NCBI RefSeq assembly: GCF_000519265.1
Contig: NZ_KI912608.1
Span: forward strand, 943,665-1,007,664
Source of the DNA: Desulfonatronum lacustre DSM 10312
Lineage (GTDB): Bacteria > Desulfobacterota > Desulfovibrionia > Desulfovibrionales > Desulfonatronaceae
Reading direction: 5' to 3'
Length of the DNA stretch: 64,000 nucleotides
The translations under genes were made by a program, and so were the position numbers. The notes under the pieces are model-generated. The model did not search any database. It was not told the origin of the DNA and saw only the letters and a program-made list of their open reading frames with translations. Positions 1 to 8,675 of this stretch are shown piece after piece (the first letter of the stretch is position 1; each line of letters opens with the position of its first letter).

Positions 1-386
1 GTGTACGGCTCTTCGCCGGTGGAACAGCCCGCGGACCAGATGTGCAGGCTGCGTTTCCCTTCCTTGCGAAGTCGCTCCAGTATCCGAGGCAGAACGATGT
101 TCTGAAAGACGTTGAGTTGCGGTGGGTTGCGATAAAAACTGGTTTCATTGGTGGTGATGACCTCGAACAGCCTGGGCAGTTCCTGACGGCGTCCGCCGTC
201 GTATTTCAGAAAGTGAAGATACTCTCCGTAATCCTTCAGGTTCAGATTCTTGACGCGGTTGGAAAGCCTGTTCTCCAGAAGATATTTCCGGTTGTCCGGG
301 ATATAAATTCCGCTTTGCGCATAAATGAAATCTCGAAGTTGTTGAAACTCGGCATCCTTGATGTCCACCGTTCCCGCGGCGTTCAT
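1..386 (-). CDS. cheR: Chemotaxis protein methyltransferase CheR, N-terminal part (runs off the window)
   Basis: CheR transfers methyl groups from S-adenosylmethionine to glutamates of chemoreceptors. About 128 residues are visible. They comprise the all-alpha N-terminal domain, including the NETSFYRN segment typical of CheR, and the beginning of the methyltransferase fold with IWSAGCSTGEEPY, the SAM-binding motif I of this family. The ATG at 386 follows an AGGAAGG-type ribosome binding site that lies across the end of the preceding HEAT-repeat gene. That gene stops only 8 bases upstream, so the two are almost certainly co-transcribed. The C-terminal half lies outside the window. Confidence 0.93.
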   Translation of the reverse strand, partial: MNAAGTVDIKDAEFQQLRDFIYAQSGIYIPDNRKYLLENRLSNRVKNLNLKDYGEYLHFLKYDGGRRQELPRLFEVITTNETSFYRNPPQLNVFQNIVLPRILERLRKEGKRSLHIWSAGCSTGEEPY

Positions 387-394
387 TGTTTCGC

Positions 395-2338
395 CTATCC
401 TTCCTCACGTTCCTGGAGCACGGCGATGGCGTCCTCCACTGCGTTGATCAATTCCGAGTCGTCGCTGTCGAGCATGCTGAGCAGAACCTGGAAGGCGGCC
501 TGGTTGCCGATCATCCCCAACGCTTCGATCACCTTGATGGAAATAAGTGGATTGTTTTCTTGCAAAAGAGGAGCCAAGTCCTTAACCGCGTCGGCGACCT
601 GCAATCGTCCCAAGGCCTCGACGGCTCGGATCCGGATCCAATCGTCGGCGTCGCCCAGCGCGGATTTCAGAATCGGCGCCACATTGACCAGGCTGCACGC
701 GCAGTCTCCGAGCAGGGCGACCAGGGTCAGCCGAACGTCCCGGTCTTCATCCTGCAAGCGCTGGGAAATCATTTCAAAGACTTCCCCGGTCAGGCCGCAG
801 AGTTTGATGCTGGCTTCCAGGGCTGCCTTGCGCACGGCGGTGGACTCATCCTCCAGGGCTGAACGAATCACGTTCAGATGCGTGTCGCACCCCAGATTGC
901 CCAGGCCGAGGATGGCCATGGCCCGTTTGTCCGCGGCCGGAGACGCGTACATCTGGTGAAATTTGTCCACCAGGGATTTTCCACCCAGGCTGATGCAGGC
1001 TTCCAGGGCAACACCGCGGACATCGGGGTAGGGGTGATCCAGAAATGTGAACAGTTTATCGGCCAGTTCCGGTTTTTTCTCCTGGGCGGCCTCACGGCTG
1101 AGAAAACGCATCGCCTGTTTGAGTACATGCCCGTCGTTGTGCCGATCGAGCAAATCGACGAAAAACGCCTCGGCCTCATCCCCGGCCACGTCGCACAGGG
1201 CATCCACCAATTCTCGCTGCACGTCTCGGTCGTGCTTCCAAAACGCATCCATCAGCAAACGGCTGGACTCCGCCCCCGGCAAGCGCCGCAAGGTCTTCAC
1301 CGTCAAGGCCATGGCCGCTGGGTCGGATTCCTGGAGGATTTGGCGCAAGGGTTCGGTGAAACTGATTTGGGCCAAAGCGTCGGCGATGGTTTCCAGACGG
1401 TCCTGATGCACCTCAAAGTTCGGATCCAGCTTGGCGGCCATCTTGATAATCGGGACGGCGGCTTCGGATACCTTTAGGGAAGCCAAACCGGATATGGCCA
1501 TATCCTGAATTTCTTCATCTTCATCTTCCAGCGCGGAGAGCAGGTAGTCCTTGAAATTGGCTTGTTCCAGGGCCGACAACAGGTTCAGGGTTCGTCCGCC
1601 CATGATTTGGACCACGGCCTTGACAATTTTGTTGCGTAACGCCCGTGGTGATTCGTCAAGTCGCTTGAGCAGCAAGGGAATGGACTTCAGGTTGCCCATT
1701 TCGCCCAAGGCGTCCACGATCATCGAGGCCACCAAGTCCGAGGACTGAGGCATGGCCCGGATCAAAGCATTGATGGAGGATTCATCCCGGATTTTCAACA
1801 GGGCTTCGATGACGGAAAACTGGACCCATTCTTCGTCGGAAAGGGCTTGGTTCAGACATTGAACGGCTTCGGCAAACCCCAGGCTGCCCAGGCTGACGGC
1901 GGCCTGGTATCGAACGTTGACTTCCGGATCATGGAGTAGGGCTTGGCACAAATGCGGCACGCCAAGGATGTTCCGGGTGGAACCGAGAATGTCCGAGGCG
2001 AAAATGCGGATGTCCACGTCGTCGTCGCTGAGTAGGGCGACGATCGTATTGATGTCCAGGTTGCCTACTTCCCGAAGGATGTCCATGGCCAGATTTCGCA
2101 CTTGGGCGTCCTCGGCTCGAAGCAAGGGACAAAGCCCCCGCACCGCCTCGCCGCCGCCCAGTTGCCGCAACGCCAAATCAGCGGCCTCCTGGACCCCTAA
2201 ATTTGGGTTTTGCAACAACGTGATCAGTCCGGGGATTGCCTCCTCACAGCCGTAATCTCCGGCATCCTGCGCCGCTTCACGCAAGGCTTCCGGATCCTTG
2301 ACCTGGAATCGTTCAATGATTTCTGGACAATCTGTCAT
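395..2338 (-). CDS. HEAT-repeat protein linked to cheR
   Basis: This 647-residue protein is built almost entirely of about 30-residue helical repeats of the HEAT/PBS-lyase type. They show recurring patterns such as DVRL..A..LG and D.W.R..A.EALG along the whole length, and no catalytic domain is visible. Such alpha-solenoids act as binding scaffolds. The gene lies immediately upstream of cheR on the same strand with an 8-base gap, so a role in chemotaxis or receptor-array signalling is a reasonable inference, but its partner cannot be read from sequence. It starts with ATG at 2338 and has no signal peptide, so it should be cytoplasmic. Confidence 0.85.
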   Translation of the reverse strand: MTDCPEIIERFQVKDPEALREAAQDAGDYGCEEAIPGLITLLQNPNLGVQEAADLALRQLGGGEAVRGLCPLLRAEDAQVRNLAMDILREVGNLDINTIVALLSDDDVDIRIFASDILGSTRNILGVPHLCQALLHDPEVNVRYQAAVSLGSLGFAEAVQCLNQALSDEEWVQFSVIEALLKIRDESSINALIRAMPQSSDLVASMIVDALGEMGNLKSIPLLLKRLDESPRALRNKIVKAVVQIMGGRTLNLLSALEQANFKDYLLSALEDEDEEIQDMAISGLASLKVSEAAVPIIKMAAKLDPNFEVHQDRLETIADALAQISFTEPLRQILQESDPAAMALTVKTLRRLPGAESSRLLMDAFWKHDRDVQRELVDALCDVAGDEAEAFFVDLLDRHNDGHVLKQAMRFLSREAAQEKKPELADKLFTFLDHPYPDVRGVALEACISLGGKSLVDKFHQMYASPAADKRAMAILGLGNLGCDTHLNVIRSALEDESTAVRKAALEASIKLCGLTGEVFEMISQRLQDEDRDVRLTLVALLGDCACSLVNVAPILKSALGDADDWIRIRAVEALGRLQVADAVKDLAPLLQENNPLISIKVIEALGMIGNQAAFQVLLSMLDSDDSELINAVEDAIAVLQEREEG

Positions 2339-2551
2339 GTTAAACCCGAGTTGTCGTTCCCGACGGATATATTGTTTTGATAAACTGCTTGGGAAAATGG
2401 TCCAAATAGCTTCGAATGAGCTGAACAGTTACGTTTACCCCTCAGAAGGTCTTAAAGCATCATGCACGCTTTCTCGTCAAGGTTTGGAAAAGTTTTCAAA
2501 CTGTCCATAGGTTCGACATCTGGAAAATTTTAAAAACCTGGCTTCGAGCAC

Positions 2552-2581
2552 TTGACAAAATCCTTGAGCTTTGAGTAGAGA
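2552..2581 (+). promoter_or_regulatory. Sigma-70 type promoter of tRNA-Arg
   Basis: A TTGACA hexamer at 2552-2557 is followed after 18 bases by TAGAGA at 2576-2581. The mature tRNA starts 12 bases further on. The tRNA-Leu gene at 53143 has the same arrangement (TTGACA, 18 bases, TAGATG, then the tRNA), which supports the call. Confidence 0.6.
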
Positions 2582-2593
2582 TTATCGCTTTGC

Positions 2594-2670
2594 GCGCCCG
2601 TAGCTCAGCTGGATAGAGTACCGGACTACGAATCCGTTGGTCGCACGTTCGAATCGTGCCGGGCGCACCA
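2594..2670 (+). tRNA. tRNA-Arg (anticodon ACG)
   Basis: The 77-nt gene folds as a cloverleaf with acceptor stem GCGCCCG pairing with CGGGCGC, D-arm GCTCAGCTGGATAGAGT, anticodon loop CTACGAA (anticodon ACG) and T-arm with GTTCGAATC. The 3' CCA is encoded. The outermost anticodon-stem pair (27-43) appears to be a C-U mismatch. It resembles the bacterial tRNA-Arg(ACG) whose first anticodon base is converted to inosine. Confidence 0.97.
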
Positions 2671-2682
2671 AATATGGATGTA

Positions 2683-2716
2683 AGGGTTCACGGCTTAAGC
2701 CGTGAACCCTTTTTTT
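2683..2716 (+). terminator. Rho-independent terminator after tRNA-Arg
   Basis: A perfect inverted repeat with arms AGGGTTCACGGCTT and AAGCCGTGAACCCT is followed by a run of T residues, 12 bases after the tRNA. Confidence 0.93.
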
Positions 2717-2866
2717 GTGCGATAACCGGTTGAGGCAGGTTTCGGAGCATTAGGATGTTTGATTTCAGGTGGGTATATATTTGTCTCATAATGTAAATTA
2801 TGTAAACTTTATCCTATGAATGTGTTTTGCCGGGACTCGTCACGCCATCACGAATAAATATGCTGA

Positions 2867-3766
2867 TTACCCCCTCTCGCGAGACTCCCCTTCGGGGCGG
2901 GTTTTCCAGCGGCGGTGCATCCAGAACCATTGTTCCGGGTAACGACGCACCATCCGCTCCACGGCCTGGGTGTAGAATCGGGCGATGACTTCGACTTTCT
3001 GATGGCGATCTCCGGATATATCCTGGGTATCCAACGGTGCTTCAGAAACGAGTCGGAATTTATCCGGGGACTCGCGAACGACAAAAGCCGGCCAGACCAA
3101 AGCCTTGGCCCGCAAGGCCAGCAAGGCCGGGCCGATGTTGACCGCGGCCTCTCGCCCCAGGAACGGCAAAAAGACCGCTTCTTCCCTCCGGCAATTGTGA
3201 TCCACGAGAAAGCCGCTCAAGCCTTTTTGCTTTAAGTTGCGCAACACCTTGGGCACGGCCTGTTCGTGCTCGACGACGCGCACCGTCGGTTGGCTGCGCA
3301 TTCGCCGAATGACGGAATACAAATATTGATCGTGGGTAGCTTTGACGATCACTTGTTTGTGTTCCTGAGGGGTTATCAGGTGCAGCAGTCCACTTATAAG
3401 TTCCCAGGCGCCGAGGTGCGCCGTGGCCGCCACGCACGGCCTCCCCCGCAGTTCATGAAGGGTTTCGTGGAAGAGTTCCGGATTATCGATAATCAATCTA
3501 TCCCGGACAAACCGCCAATCTATCCTGCGACACAGCAGGATTTCCAGAAAAGATCGACCGTTGTGAACAAAGCTGTTTCGAGCCACGGCTTTCGCCTTGG
3601 CCGGGCCCAGCCCCAGGCGTTCCATGATGGCGGTCGTGGCCAGCCTGCGTCGTGACGGTACGACGGCCCAGATGAGTCGGCCAAGACCTGCCCCCATGGT
3701 CTGAACATGCCGAAAGTCCGCGTGCTGCCCGAGGGCGGCCAGTGCTTCATAAAGGATTGTGCGCAT
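2867..3766 (-). CDS. Lipid A biosynthesis type lysophospholipid acyltransferase (LpxL/HtrB family)
   Basis: This 299-residue protein belongs to the LpxL/LpxM acyltransferase family, which adds secondary acyl chains to lipid A at the inner membrane. It has the catalytic HX4E motif as HLGAWE (about residues 117-122), a following conserved LVDHNCRRE segment, and the C-terminal signature QWFWMHRRWK. The length is usual for the family. The ATG at 3766 is the first good start. No other LPS genes are adjacent, so the exact acyl position and donor cannot be assigned, and a KDO-dependent lauroyl or myristoyl transferase are both possible. Confidence 0.88.
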   Translation of the reverse strand: MRTILYEALAALGQHADFRHVQTMGAGLGRLIWAVVPSRRRLATTAIMERLGLGPAKAKAVARNSFVHNGRSFLEILLCRRIDWRFVRDRLIIDNPELFHETLHELRGRPCVAATAHLGAWELISGLLHLITPQEHKQVIVKATHDQYLYSVIRRMRSQPTVRVVEHEQAVPKVLRNLKQKGLSGFLVDHNCRREEAVFLPFLGREAAVNIGPALLALRAKALVWPAFVVRESPDKFRLVSEAPLDTQDISGDRHQKVEVIARFYTQAVERMVRRYPEQWFWMHRRWKTRPEGESRERG

Positions 3767-4053
3767 GGAATTGTTTAAGTAATACTTTGGCTTTGGTGTT
3801 CAATATTTTGAAAAATATGACTTAAAATCGCTTTCCTTGGCTTTCCCGTTTTGGTTCTCGATAATCGCTATCACTACAATGAAACTTCATATTTCATCAG
3901 CAAGACGCCCTGTGCGTGGCCCACGGAACACACGGAAAAACACGGAATATCCTGAGATCGTTCGTCGCCCATATGCGTGAAGATGTTCGGGGATGATCGC
4001 ACTTCAGTCAGTCTTATCCAAAGGCCCTGAATATTGAGAGTCGGTACGGCTAC

Positions 4054-5940
4054 ATGTTGTTTTTTTACGAAAAAACAGATAATCTTTTAAAAAGTATCCG
4101 AATTGCATTGAAGGCACATGGGAATGAAGCAGTTGAATCGCCTCTTTTTTCTTCTCCACGATCAAACGCCCGTCTCGCTATGAGCATTATCTGGGAGCAG
4201 GCGTTTTCTCAAGCCCAGGATATTGCCTGGGCCGATCATTGGACGTTCAAAAACATCCCGGAGTTCGGCACCCTTCCTGAATTGCGCCGTTTTCTGGACA
4301 TGGTGCATATCAAGTACTGCTTGATCAAACCCTATTTTGAAACGGCCAACTACCCTCTTGTCGAAGCCCGGGAGCTCCTTCCTTCCTTTGACGTAGATAT
4401 TTTCGAATACAAGCATCTGCCGGGGTTCAGCCTGGTGGCCTTGGCCAGACCCCTTTCCTATTTCCAGGAAATCTTTCAATTCGACATCCTGCATTCCCCT
4501 TTCGAGCTCCTGGACCAGGGCGACCAAACCGTCTGCCCCCTGGAAATCCAGATCTCCCGCCAAAACCAGTTGGCCTTTCAAAGTCGCCTTCCCAGACAGA
4601 TGCACGACGAGTTTCAGTATTACTTTTCCGAGCGGGACCTGACCGCTTTGGAGAATTATCCACGGGTTCTCTCCTTTCTTTTGCGCATGGAGCGCGGGCA
4701 TGTTTTCTCCCAACTTTCCCAGGGGCCGTTTATTTTTTCCGGCATCAACGCGTCCTTCCCCTCGGATTTGGACAGCGAACTGAAACGCTTCGGCTTGCGT
4801 ATCGGCAAGTTCAAGGTTGGCGACAATCGTTGTTACGAACATCACCGCAATTTCGTCTATCAGTTTCTCATGGAATTGTACGGCTTTCCCATTGTTTCGG
4901 AGCGCAGGACCTCCTCCGCGCTGTTCGCGCGACGGCTGTTCAAGTTGAGCGAGGATTTTTTGGTTCGGGTTTTGGGGCAATCGGATCGGACCATCACCAC
5001 CCTGCACACCAACGCGCAATCCAAGTCCTATCCGCAAGTGGACAAAATCGCCCTGGTCCGAGTCGATCCCGACCAGGTGGAGCTGATCAATCACCTTGGA
5101 GACCGGGGAGCCTTTGTCGACGCCCAAAAACACGTCGTCATCCTGAGGGTGACTTACCGCCAGCATCGCTACGACCGGAACAACGTCCGTCAGGACCGGG
5201 CGCTTTCCGTTCTGCGCCAGGAGATCATCCATCCCCTGTCCGGAGAAGTCTGCTGCGAGGCCAACGTGATCAAGGACATTTCCAATATGCTTCTGAAGCT
5301 GAACGACATCGTCAAGGGCGAGTACGCCGGCTCGATTCGCTTCAAGAAGCTGGAAGTCGTGGAAAACACGGATACCCACGAAAAGCGGCTGAAATTTCTG
5401 TTTGCCTGGCTATCCAAGCACCAGCGCAGGATCATCGGATACAGCGACGAGTTCTACTCCGGAGTGGTCAAGGTTTTGGACGGCTATCTCTTTGAGCAGA
5501 GTAATTTGGACGTCTTCAAGCAACACCAGAGACTGTACACCGACGTCTGGTCGCAGTATTCCTACATCCGGCAGGCCCGCAAGGTCCGTATTTTGGAGGA
5601 TTTGACCCAGCGCTCCCGCAAAGGTCAGCCTCTCTCCTGGCTGGACATGCTCCAACAGATGAACGACATTCTCCAGGACTTCAAATTTGAGATCCATCCC
5701 TATTTCGACGGGCTGATGGACCGGGTCGTCAACTTGTGCGAACGGGTTCTGGGCAATGCCTATCTGAATAAACGCTATGTCCAACTTAAGGAAGACGAAG
5801 CCAGTGTCTACGGTCTGCGCGTCAAGGCCCAATTTCGTCGGCTGGTGGGATTGGTGGATGAACTACGCGGCATTCGCAAACAACGACCGGAGTCACGCGA
5901 CCCCGTACCGGAAAAAGAGAAAAAGGTTCGTGATGCATAA
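4054..5940 (+). CDS. Conserved-looking protein of unknown function, 628 aa, coupled to gcvT
   Basis: I do not recognise this protein. It is a long soluble-looking polypeptide without signal peptide or transmembrane segment and is rich in aromatic and charged residues. It has no P-loop or obvious metal site. Its C-terminal third (from about residue 440) is helical and basic and ends in a highly charged tail rich in Lys and Glu. The stop codon at 5940 overlaps the gcvT start at 5933 by 8 bases, so the two are translationally coupled. The start is uncertain. The ATG at 4054 has no clear ribosome binding site, and an internal ATG at 4180 (MSIIWEQ) is an alternative. Codon use matches the neighbours, so it is a real gene. 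Confidence 0.8.
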   Translation: MLFFYEKTDNLLKSIRIALKAHGNEAVESPLFSSPRSNARLAMSIIWEQAFSQAQDIAWADHWTFKNIPEFGTLPELRRFLDMVHIKYCLIKPYFETANYPLVEARELLPSFDVDIFEYKHLPGFSLVALARPLSYFQEIFQFDILHSPFELLDQGDQTVCPLEIQISRQNQLAFQSRLPRQMHDEFQYYFSERDLTALENYPRVLSFLLRMERGHVFSQLSQGPFIFSGINASFPSDLDSELKRFGLRIGKFKVGDNRCYEHHRNFVYQFLMELYGFPIVSERRTSSALFARRLFKLSEDFLVRVLGQSDRTITTLHTNAQSKSYPQVDKIALVRVDPDQVELINHLGDRGAFVDAQKHVVILRVTYRQHRYDRNNVRQDRALSVLRQEIIHPLSGEVCCEANVIKDISNMLLKLNDIVKGEYAGSIRFKKLEVVENTDTHEKRLKFLFAWLSKHQRRIIGYSDEFYSGVVKVLDGYLFEQSNLDVFKQHQRLYTDVWSQYSYIRQARKVRILEDLTQRSRKGQPLSWLDMLQQMNDILQDFKFEIHPYFDGLMDRVVNLCERVLGNAYLNKRYVQLKEDEASVYGLRVKAQFRRLVGLVDELRGIRKQRPESRDPVPEKEKKVRDA

Positions 5941-7009
5941 GACACCGTTGCATGCATGGCACTCGGCCCATCAGGGCCGGATGGTTCCATTCGCCGGATG
6001 GGAAATGCCGGTGCAGTACGCCGCCGGGATTTTGGCCGAACACGAACAGACTCGGAAACGGGCTTCCGTGTTCGACATCTGCCACATGGGCGAATTCCTC
6101 GTCTCCGGAGAGGACGCGGAAGAAGCGCTGGGGCGCATCGTGACCCATAACCTTCAAAAATTGCGTTCTGGCCGGGCTGGATATGGATTTCTTCTGAGTC
6201 AAGACGGAGGAATTCTCGACGACCTGATCATCTACCGGCTGGAGCAAGCCCGGTTCCTGCTCGTGGTCAACGCCGCCCGGATCGACCATGACCGGGAATG
6301 GATCCGGGGCCTCTTGCCGTCCGCGGTGATACTGGAGGACGTTTCCGAACAGACTGCGAAGATCGACTTGCAAGGCCCCCTTTCCCTGGAGGTGTTGCAA
6401 GGCGTCGTGCCCGCTGACTGGCGGAACTTGGGGTATTTTTCTTTTTGCAAGCAGCTTTTTCAGGGAGAGGAAGTTCTGATCAGCCGCACCGGGTACACCG
6501 GGGAGCTGGGCTATGAAATCTATCTGCCGGCATCGTCGGCGCTTGCGTTCTGGGAAGCCTGCCTGCGAGACGACCGGGTGCTTCCGGCCGGACTCGGCGC
6601 CCGGGACACCCTGCGCCTGGAAATGGGGCTGCCGCTGTACGGCCAGGACCTGGACGAGCACCACACCCCGGCCGAGGCCGAGTACGCCGCCCTGCTCACC
6701 TCCCCTGCCCCTTATGTGGGAAAGGAGCACCAGATGGACGTCCGGGAACACCTGACCCCGCTGCTCATTTCCGGCCGACGCAGCGCCCGTCACGGAGACG
6801 TGGTGTACAGTCCATCCGGGGACGCGCGCGGCCGAGTCACCAGCGGTAGTTTCGCCCCATCCTTGGGCCAGGCCGTTGCCCTGGCGTATGTGGACACGCA
6901 GTTCGCCGATGAGTCGGAATTCGTGGTCCGAACAGGGAAGGCCGAGTTGCCCGCGCGACGCACTACCCTACCCTTTTACACTCAAGGGACCGCCCGAATA
7001 AAGCTTTAG
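5933..7009 (+). CDS. gcvT: Aminomethyltransferase, glycine cleavage system T protein
   Basis: GcvT releases ammonia from the aminomethyl-lipoyl H protein and passes the one-carbon unit to tetrahydrofolate. The 358-residue product has the usual family length and begins [20 protein letters not shown]. The segments [10 protein letters not shown] and FDICHMGEF are typical of the N-terminal folate-binding region. The sequence [11 protein letters not shown] and the later [13 protein letters not shown] motif are also characteristic. The ATG at 5933 was chosen because homologous sequence begins there. It lies within the last codons of the upstream 628-aa gene. No gcvH or gcvP gene is nearby, so the rest of the glycine cleavage system must be encoded elsewhere. 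Confidence 0.93.
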   Translation: MHKTPLHAWHSAHQGRMVPFAGWEMPVQYAAGILAEHEQTRKRASVFDICHMGEFLVSGEDAEEALGRIVTHNLQKLRSGRAGYGFLLSQDGGILDDLIIYRLEQARFLLVVNAARIDHDREWIRGLLPSAVILEDVSEQTAKIDLQGPLSLEVLQGVVPADWRNLGYFSFCKQLFQGEEVLISRTGYTGELGYEIYLPASSALAFWEACLRDDRVLPAGLGARDTLRLEMGLPLYGQDLDEHHTPAEAEYAALLTSPAPYVGKEHQMDVREHLTPLLISGRRSARHGDVVYSPSGDARGRVTSGSFAPSLGQAVALAYVDTQFADESEFVVRTGKAELPARRTTLPFYTQGTARIKL

Positions 7010-7029
7010 GCGGTTTTCCGCGCCGAACC

Positions 7030-7806
7030 GTGAAATCCCTCTACCTCCCCCCGGATCAATGGCAGGAGCCGTTCCGCTTGGAAGGACCGGAAGCCCATCA
7101 CCTGCTCACTGTCTTGCGCGCTCGTCCGGGAACCACCGTACGCCTTTTCGATGGCCATGGGCGGGTCGGTGATTTCATTGTGCGGGCCGCAGCCCGCAAA
7201 ACAGCCCACCTTGAACTTCTGACTCAGCAACGCCCTCCGCGTCCGCGACGGGAAATCCACTTGGCCATTGGCTGGAACAAGGCCTCGCGTCGCGGTTGGA
7301 TCCTGGAAAAAGCCGTGGAACTGGGAGCCGCGGGGTTGATTTTTTGGCAAGCTTCACGCAGTCAAGGAAGGGTCCCGGATCAGCCCAAGGAGGGCTGGAC
7401 CGATCACTTGGTCAACGCGGCCAAGCAATGCGGCAATCCCTGGCTGCCCACGATCACCACGGTTCCCGAAGGGCCCGACGAGGTGATCCGCTTGTGCTCC
7501 AACTTGTCCAATCAAGCTTCTCTGCAAGCCTCCTCTCAAGCAACTCCGGAGTCCGGAAACTTTTTGATTTGGGAAAGTGCTTCGCCGAGCGATCTGTTTG
7601 ATCCGGGACAGCTTCCGTCTTCCGGCCCCGCGGTCCTGGTCCTTGGCCCGGAAGGCGGATTGGCCGAGAACGAAGCGCAATCCTTTATAGGCAACGGCTA
7701 CCTGCCCCGCTCCCTGGGGCGGTCCACCCTGCGCTGGGAAACCGCCGCCCTGCTCTGCCTCGGGCTTTGTTATTGGAGTATCCAGGGCGGTGCTTCAGAA
7801 GCCTGA
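7030..7806 (+). CDS. rsmE: 16S rRNA (uracil1498-N3)-methyltransferase RsmE
   Basis: RsmE is a SPOUT-class methyltransferase that makes m3U1498 in 16S rRNA. The 258-residue protein has the N-terminal PUA-like region (HHLLTVLRARPG) and the SPOUT knot motifs LGPEGGLAENE and SLGRSTLRWETAAL near the C-terminus, which bind S-adenosylmethionine. Translation starts at GTG 7030, 21 bases after the gcvT stop, within the same forward gene run. A Gln/Ser/Ala-rich insertion around residues 160-180 is not part of the usual core and is probably a surface loop. Confidence 0.94.
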   Translation: MKSLYLPPDQWQEPFRLEGPEAHHLLTVLRARPGTTVRLFDGHGRVGDFIVRAAARKTAHLELLTQQRPPRPRREIHLAIGWNKASRRGWILEKAVELGAAGLIFWQASRSQGRVPDQPKEGWTDHLVNAAKQCGNPWLPTITTVPEGPDEVIRLCSNLSNQASLQASSQATPESGNFLIWESASPSDLFDPGQLPSSGPAVLVLGPEGGLAENEAQSFIGNGYLPRSLGRSTLRWETAALLCLGLCYWSIQGGASEA

Positions 7807-7844
7807 CCTCCCACGTCAACCACACATCGTCACGAGCCCGCACC

Positions 7845-8675
7845 ATGTATTGTCCCAAATGCAAGCACACCAGTTTCGACCACCTGGCGACCTGTTCCAA
7901 ATGCGGCTACGACTGGCAGTCGATTCGCACGGCCTTGAACCTGAACTGGCTCCAATCAGCCGGGCATGAGTGGCTTCCCGAGTCCGCCCCCGAACCGCCG
8001 GAGGCAGAGGCGGAACCAGGTCCTTCAACCGCCCCGGAGCCGATGGATTTCGAACCGGATGTCGAGGCCGCCGAACGCTTCGCTTTCGACGAACAAACGT
8101 TGGATTTTGATTTGTCGCCGCCTGAAGAATCCTTGCAAAATGAAGAAACAGCTCATTCCATCTCAAATCGGGAAACGCTGCTCGCCAAATACCCCTCTGC
8201 CGTTTCGGAAGACATCCCCACCGTTTCCGTTGCCGCGCCGGCCCAGGATAATTTCGAGGTCGCACAGCCAGACGACCTCTCCCTGGTTGAGGTCATGTCC
8301 GAGGATGACGCCGATACGGCAATAATCTACCAAGTCGACGACCCAAAGCCCGATTTTTCCGAAGGAGCAGAATCCACCGAAGAGGAATTGCCGGTCTGGG
8401 AGATTGAGCTGCCCCAGGACCTGCTTCCCCACGAGTATTTTCCCGAGCCGGTCGGTGAAACGAGCGACAAGGGCGAACAGGATGGCGTCGAGGTGGTCGG
8501 GGATATTTCCTACGATTTTTCCGAAGTGGAGGTGGTCCCTTCGGAACTGGATGCAGAGGCCCAACCTCCTGCTTCCCGCGACGTCGCGTCCCCGTCGCCG
8601 AGCGCGGCTGATGGCGACGATGCCGAACGATCTTCCGCCCCACTCTCCTCCAGCGACCATAAGGAGGGGCAATGA
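7845..8675 (+). CDS. Zinc-ribbon protein with long acidic low-complexity region
   Basis: The ATG at 7845 starts a 276-residue protein that opens with a zinc ribbon, MYCPKCKHTSFDHLATCSKC, carrying two CXXC pairs. The rest is a very acidic, Pro/Glu/Asp-rich region with no recognisable fold, probably disordered. The ribbon suggests nucleic-acid or protein binding, but no function can be assigned. The gene starts 38 bases after rsmE, and its stop overlaps the rarA start in an ATGA junction, so it is translationally coupled to rarA. Confidence 0.78.
   Translation: MYCPKCKHTSFDHLATCSKCGYDWQSIRTALNLNWLQSAGHEWLPESAPEPPEAEAEPGPSTAPEPMDFEPDVEAAERFAFDEQTLDFDLSPPEESLQNEETAHSISNRETLLAKYPSAVSEDIPTVSVAAPAQDNFEVAQPDDLSLVEVMSEDDADTAIIYQVDDPKPDFSEGAESTEEELPVWEIELPQDLLPHEYFPEPVGETSDKGEQDGVEVVGDISYDFSEVEVVPSELDAEAQPPASRDVASPSPSAADGDDAERSSAPLSSSDHKEGQ

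Noticed and set aside
6990-7029. Separate promoter before rsmE
   Set aside because: The gap is 20 bp and has no -35/-10 pattern; co-transcription with gcvT is simpler.
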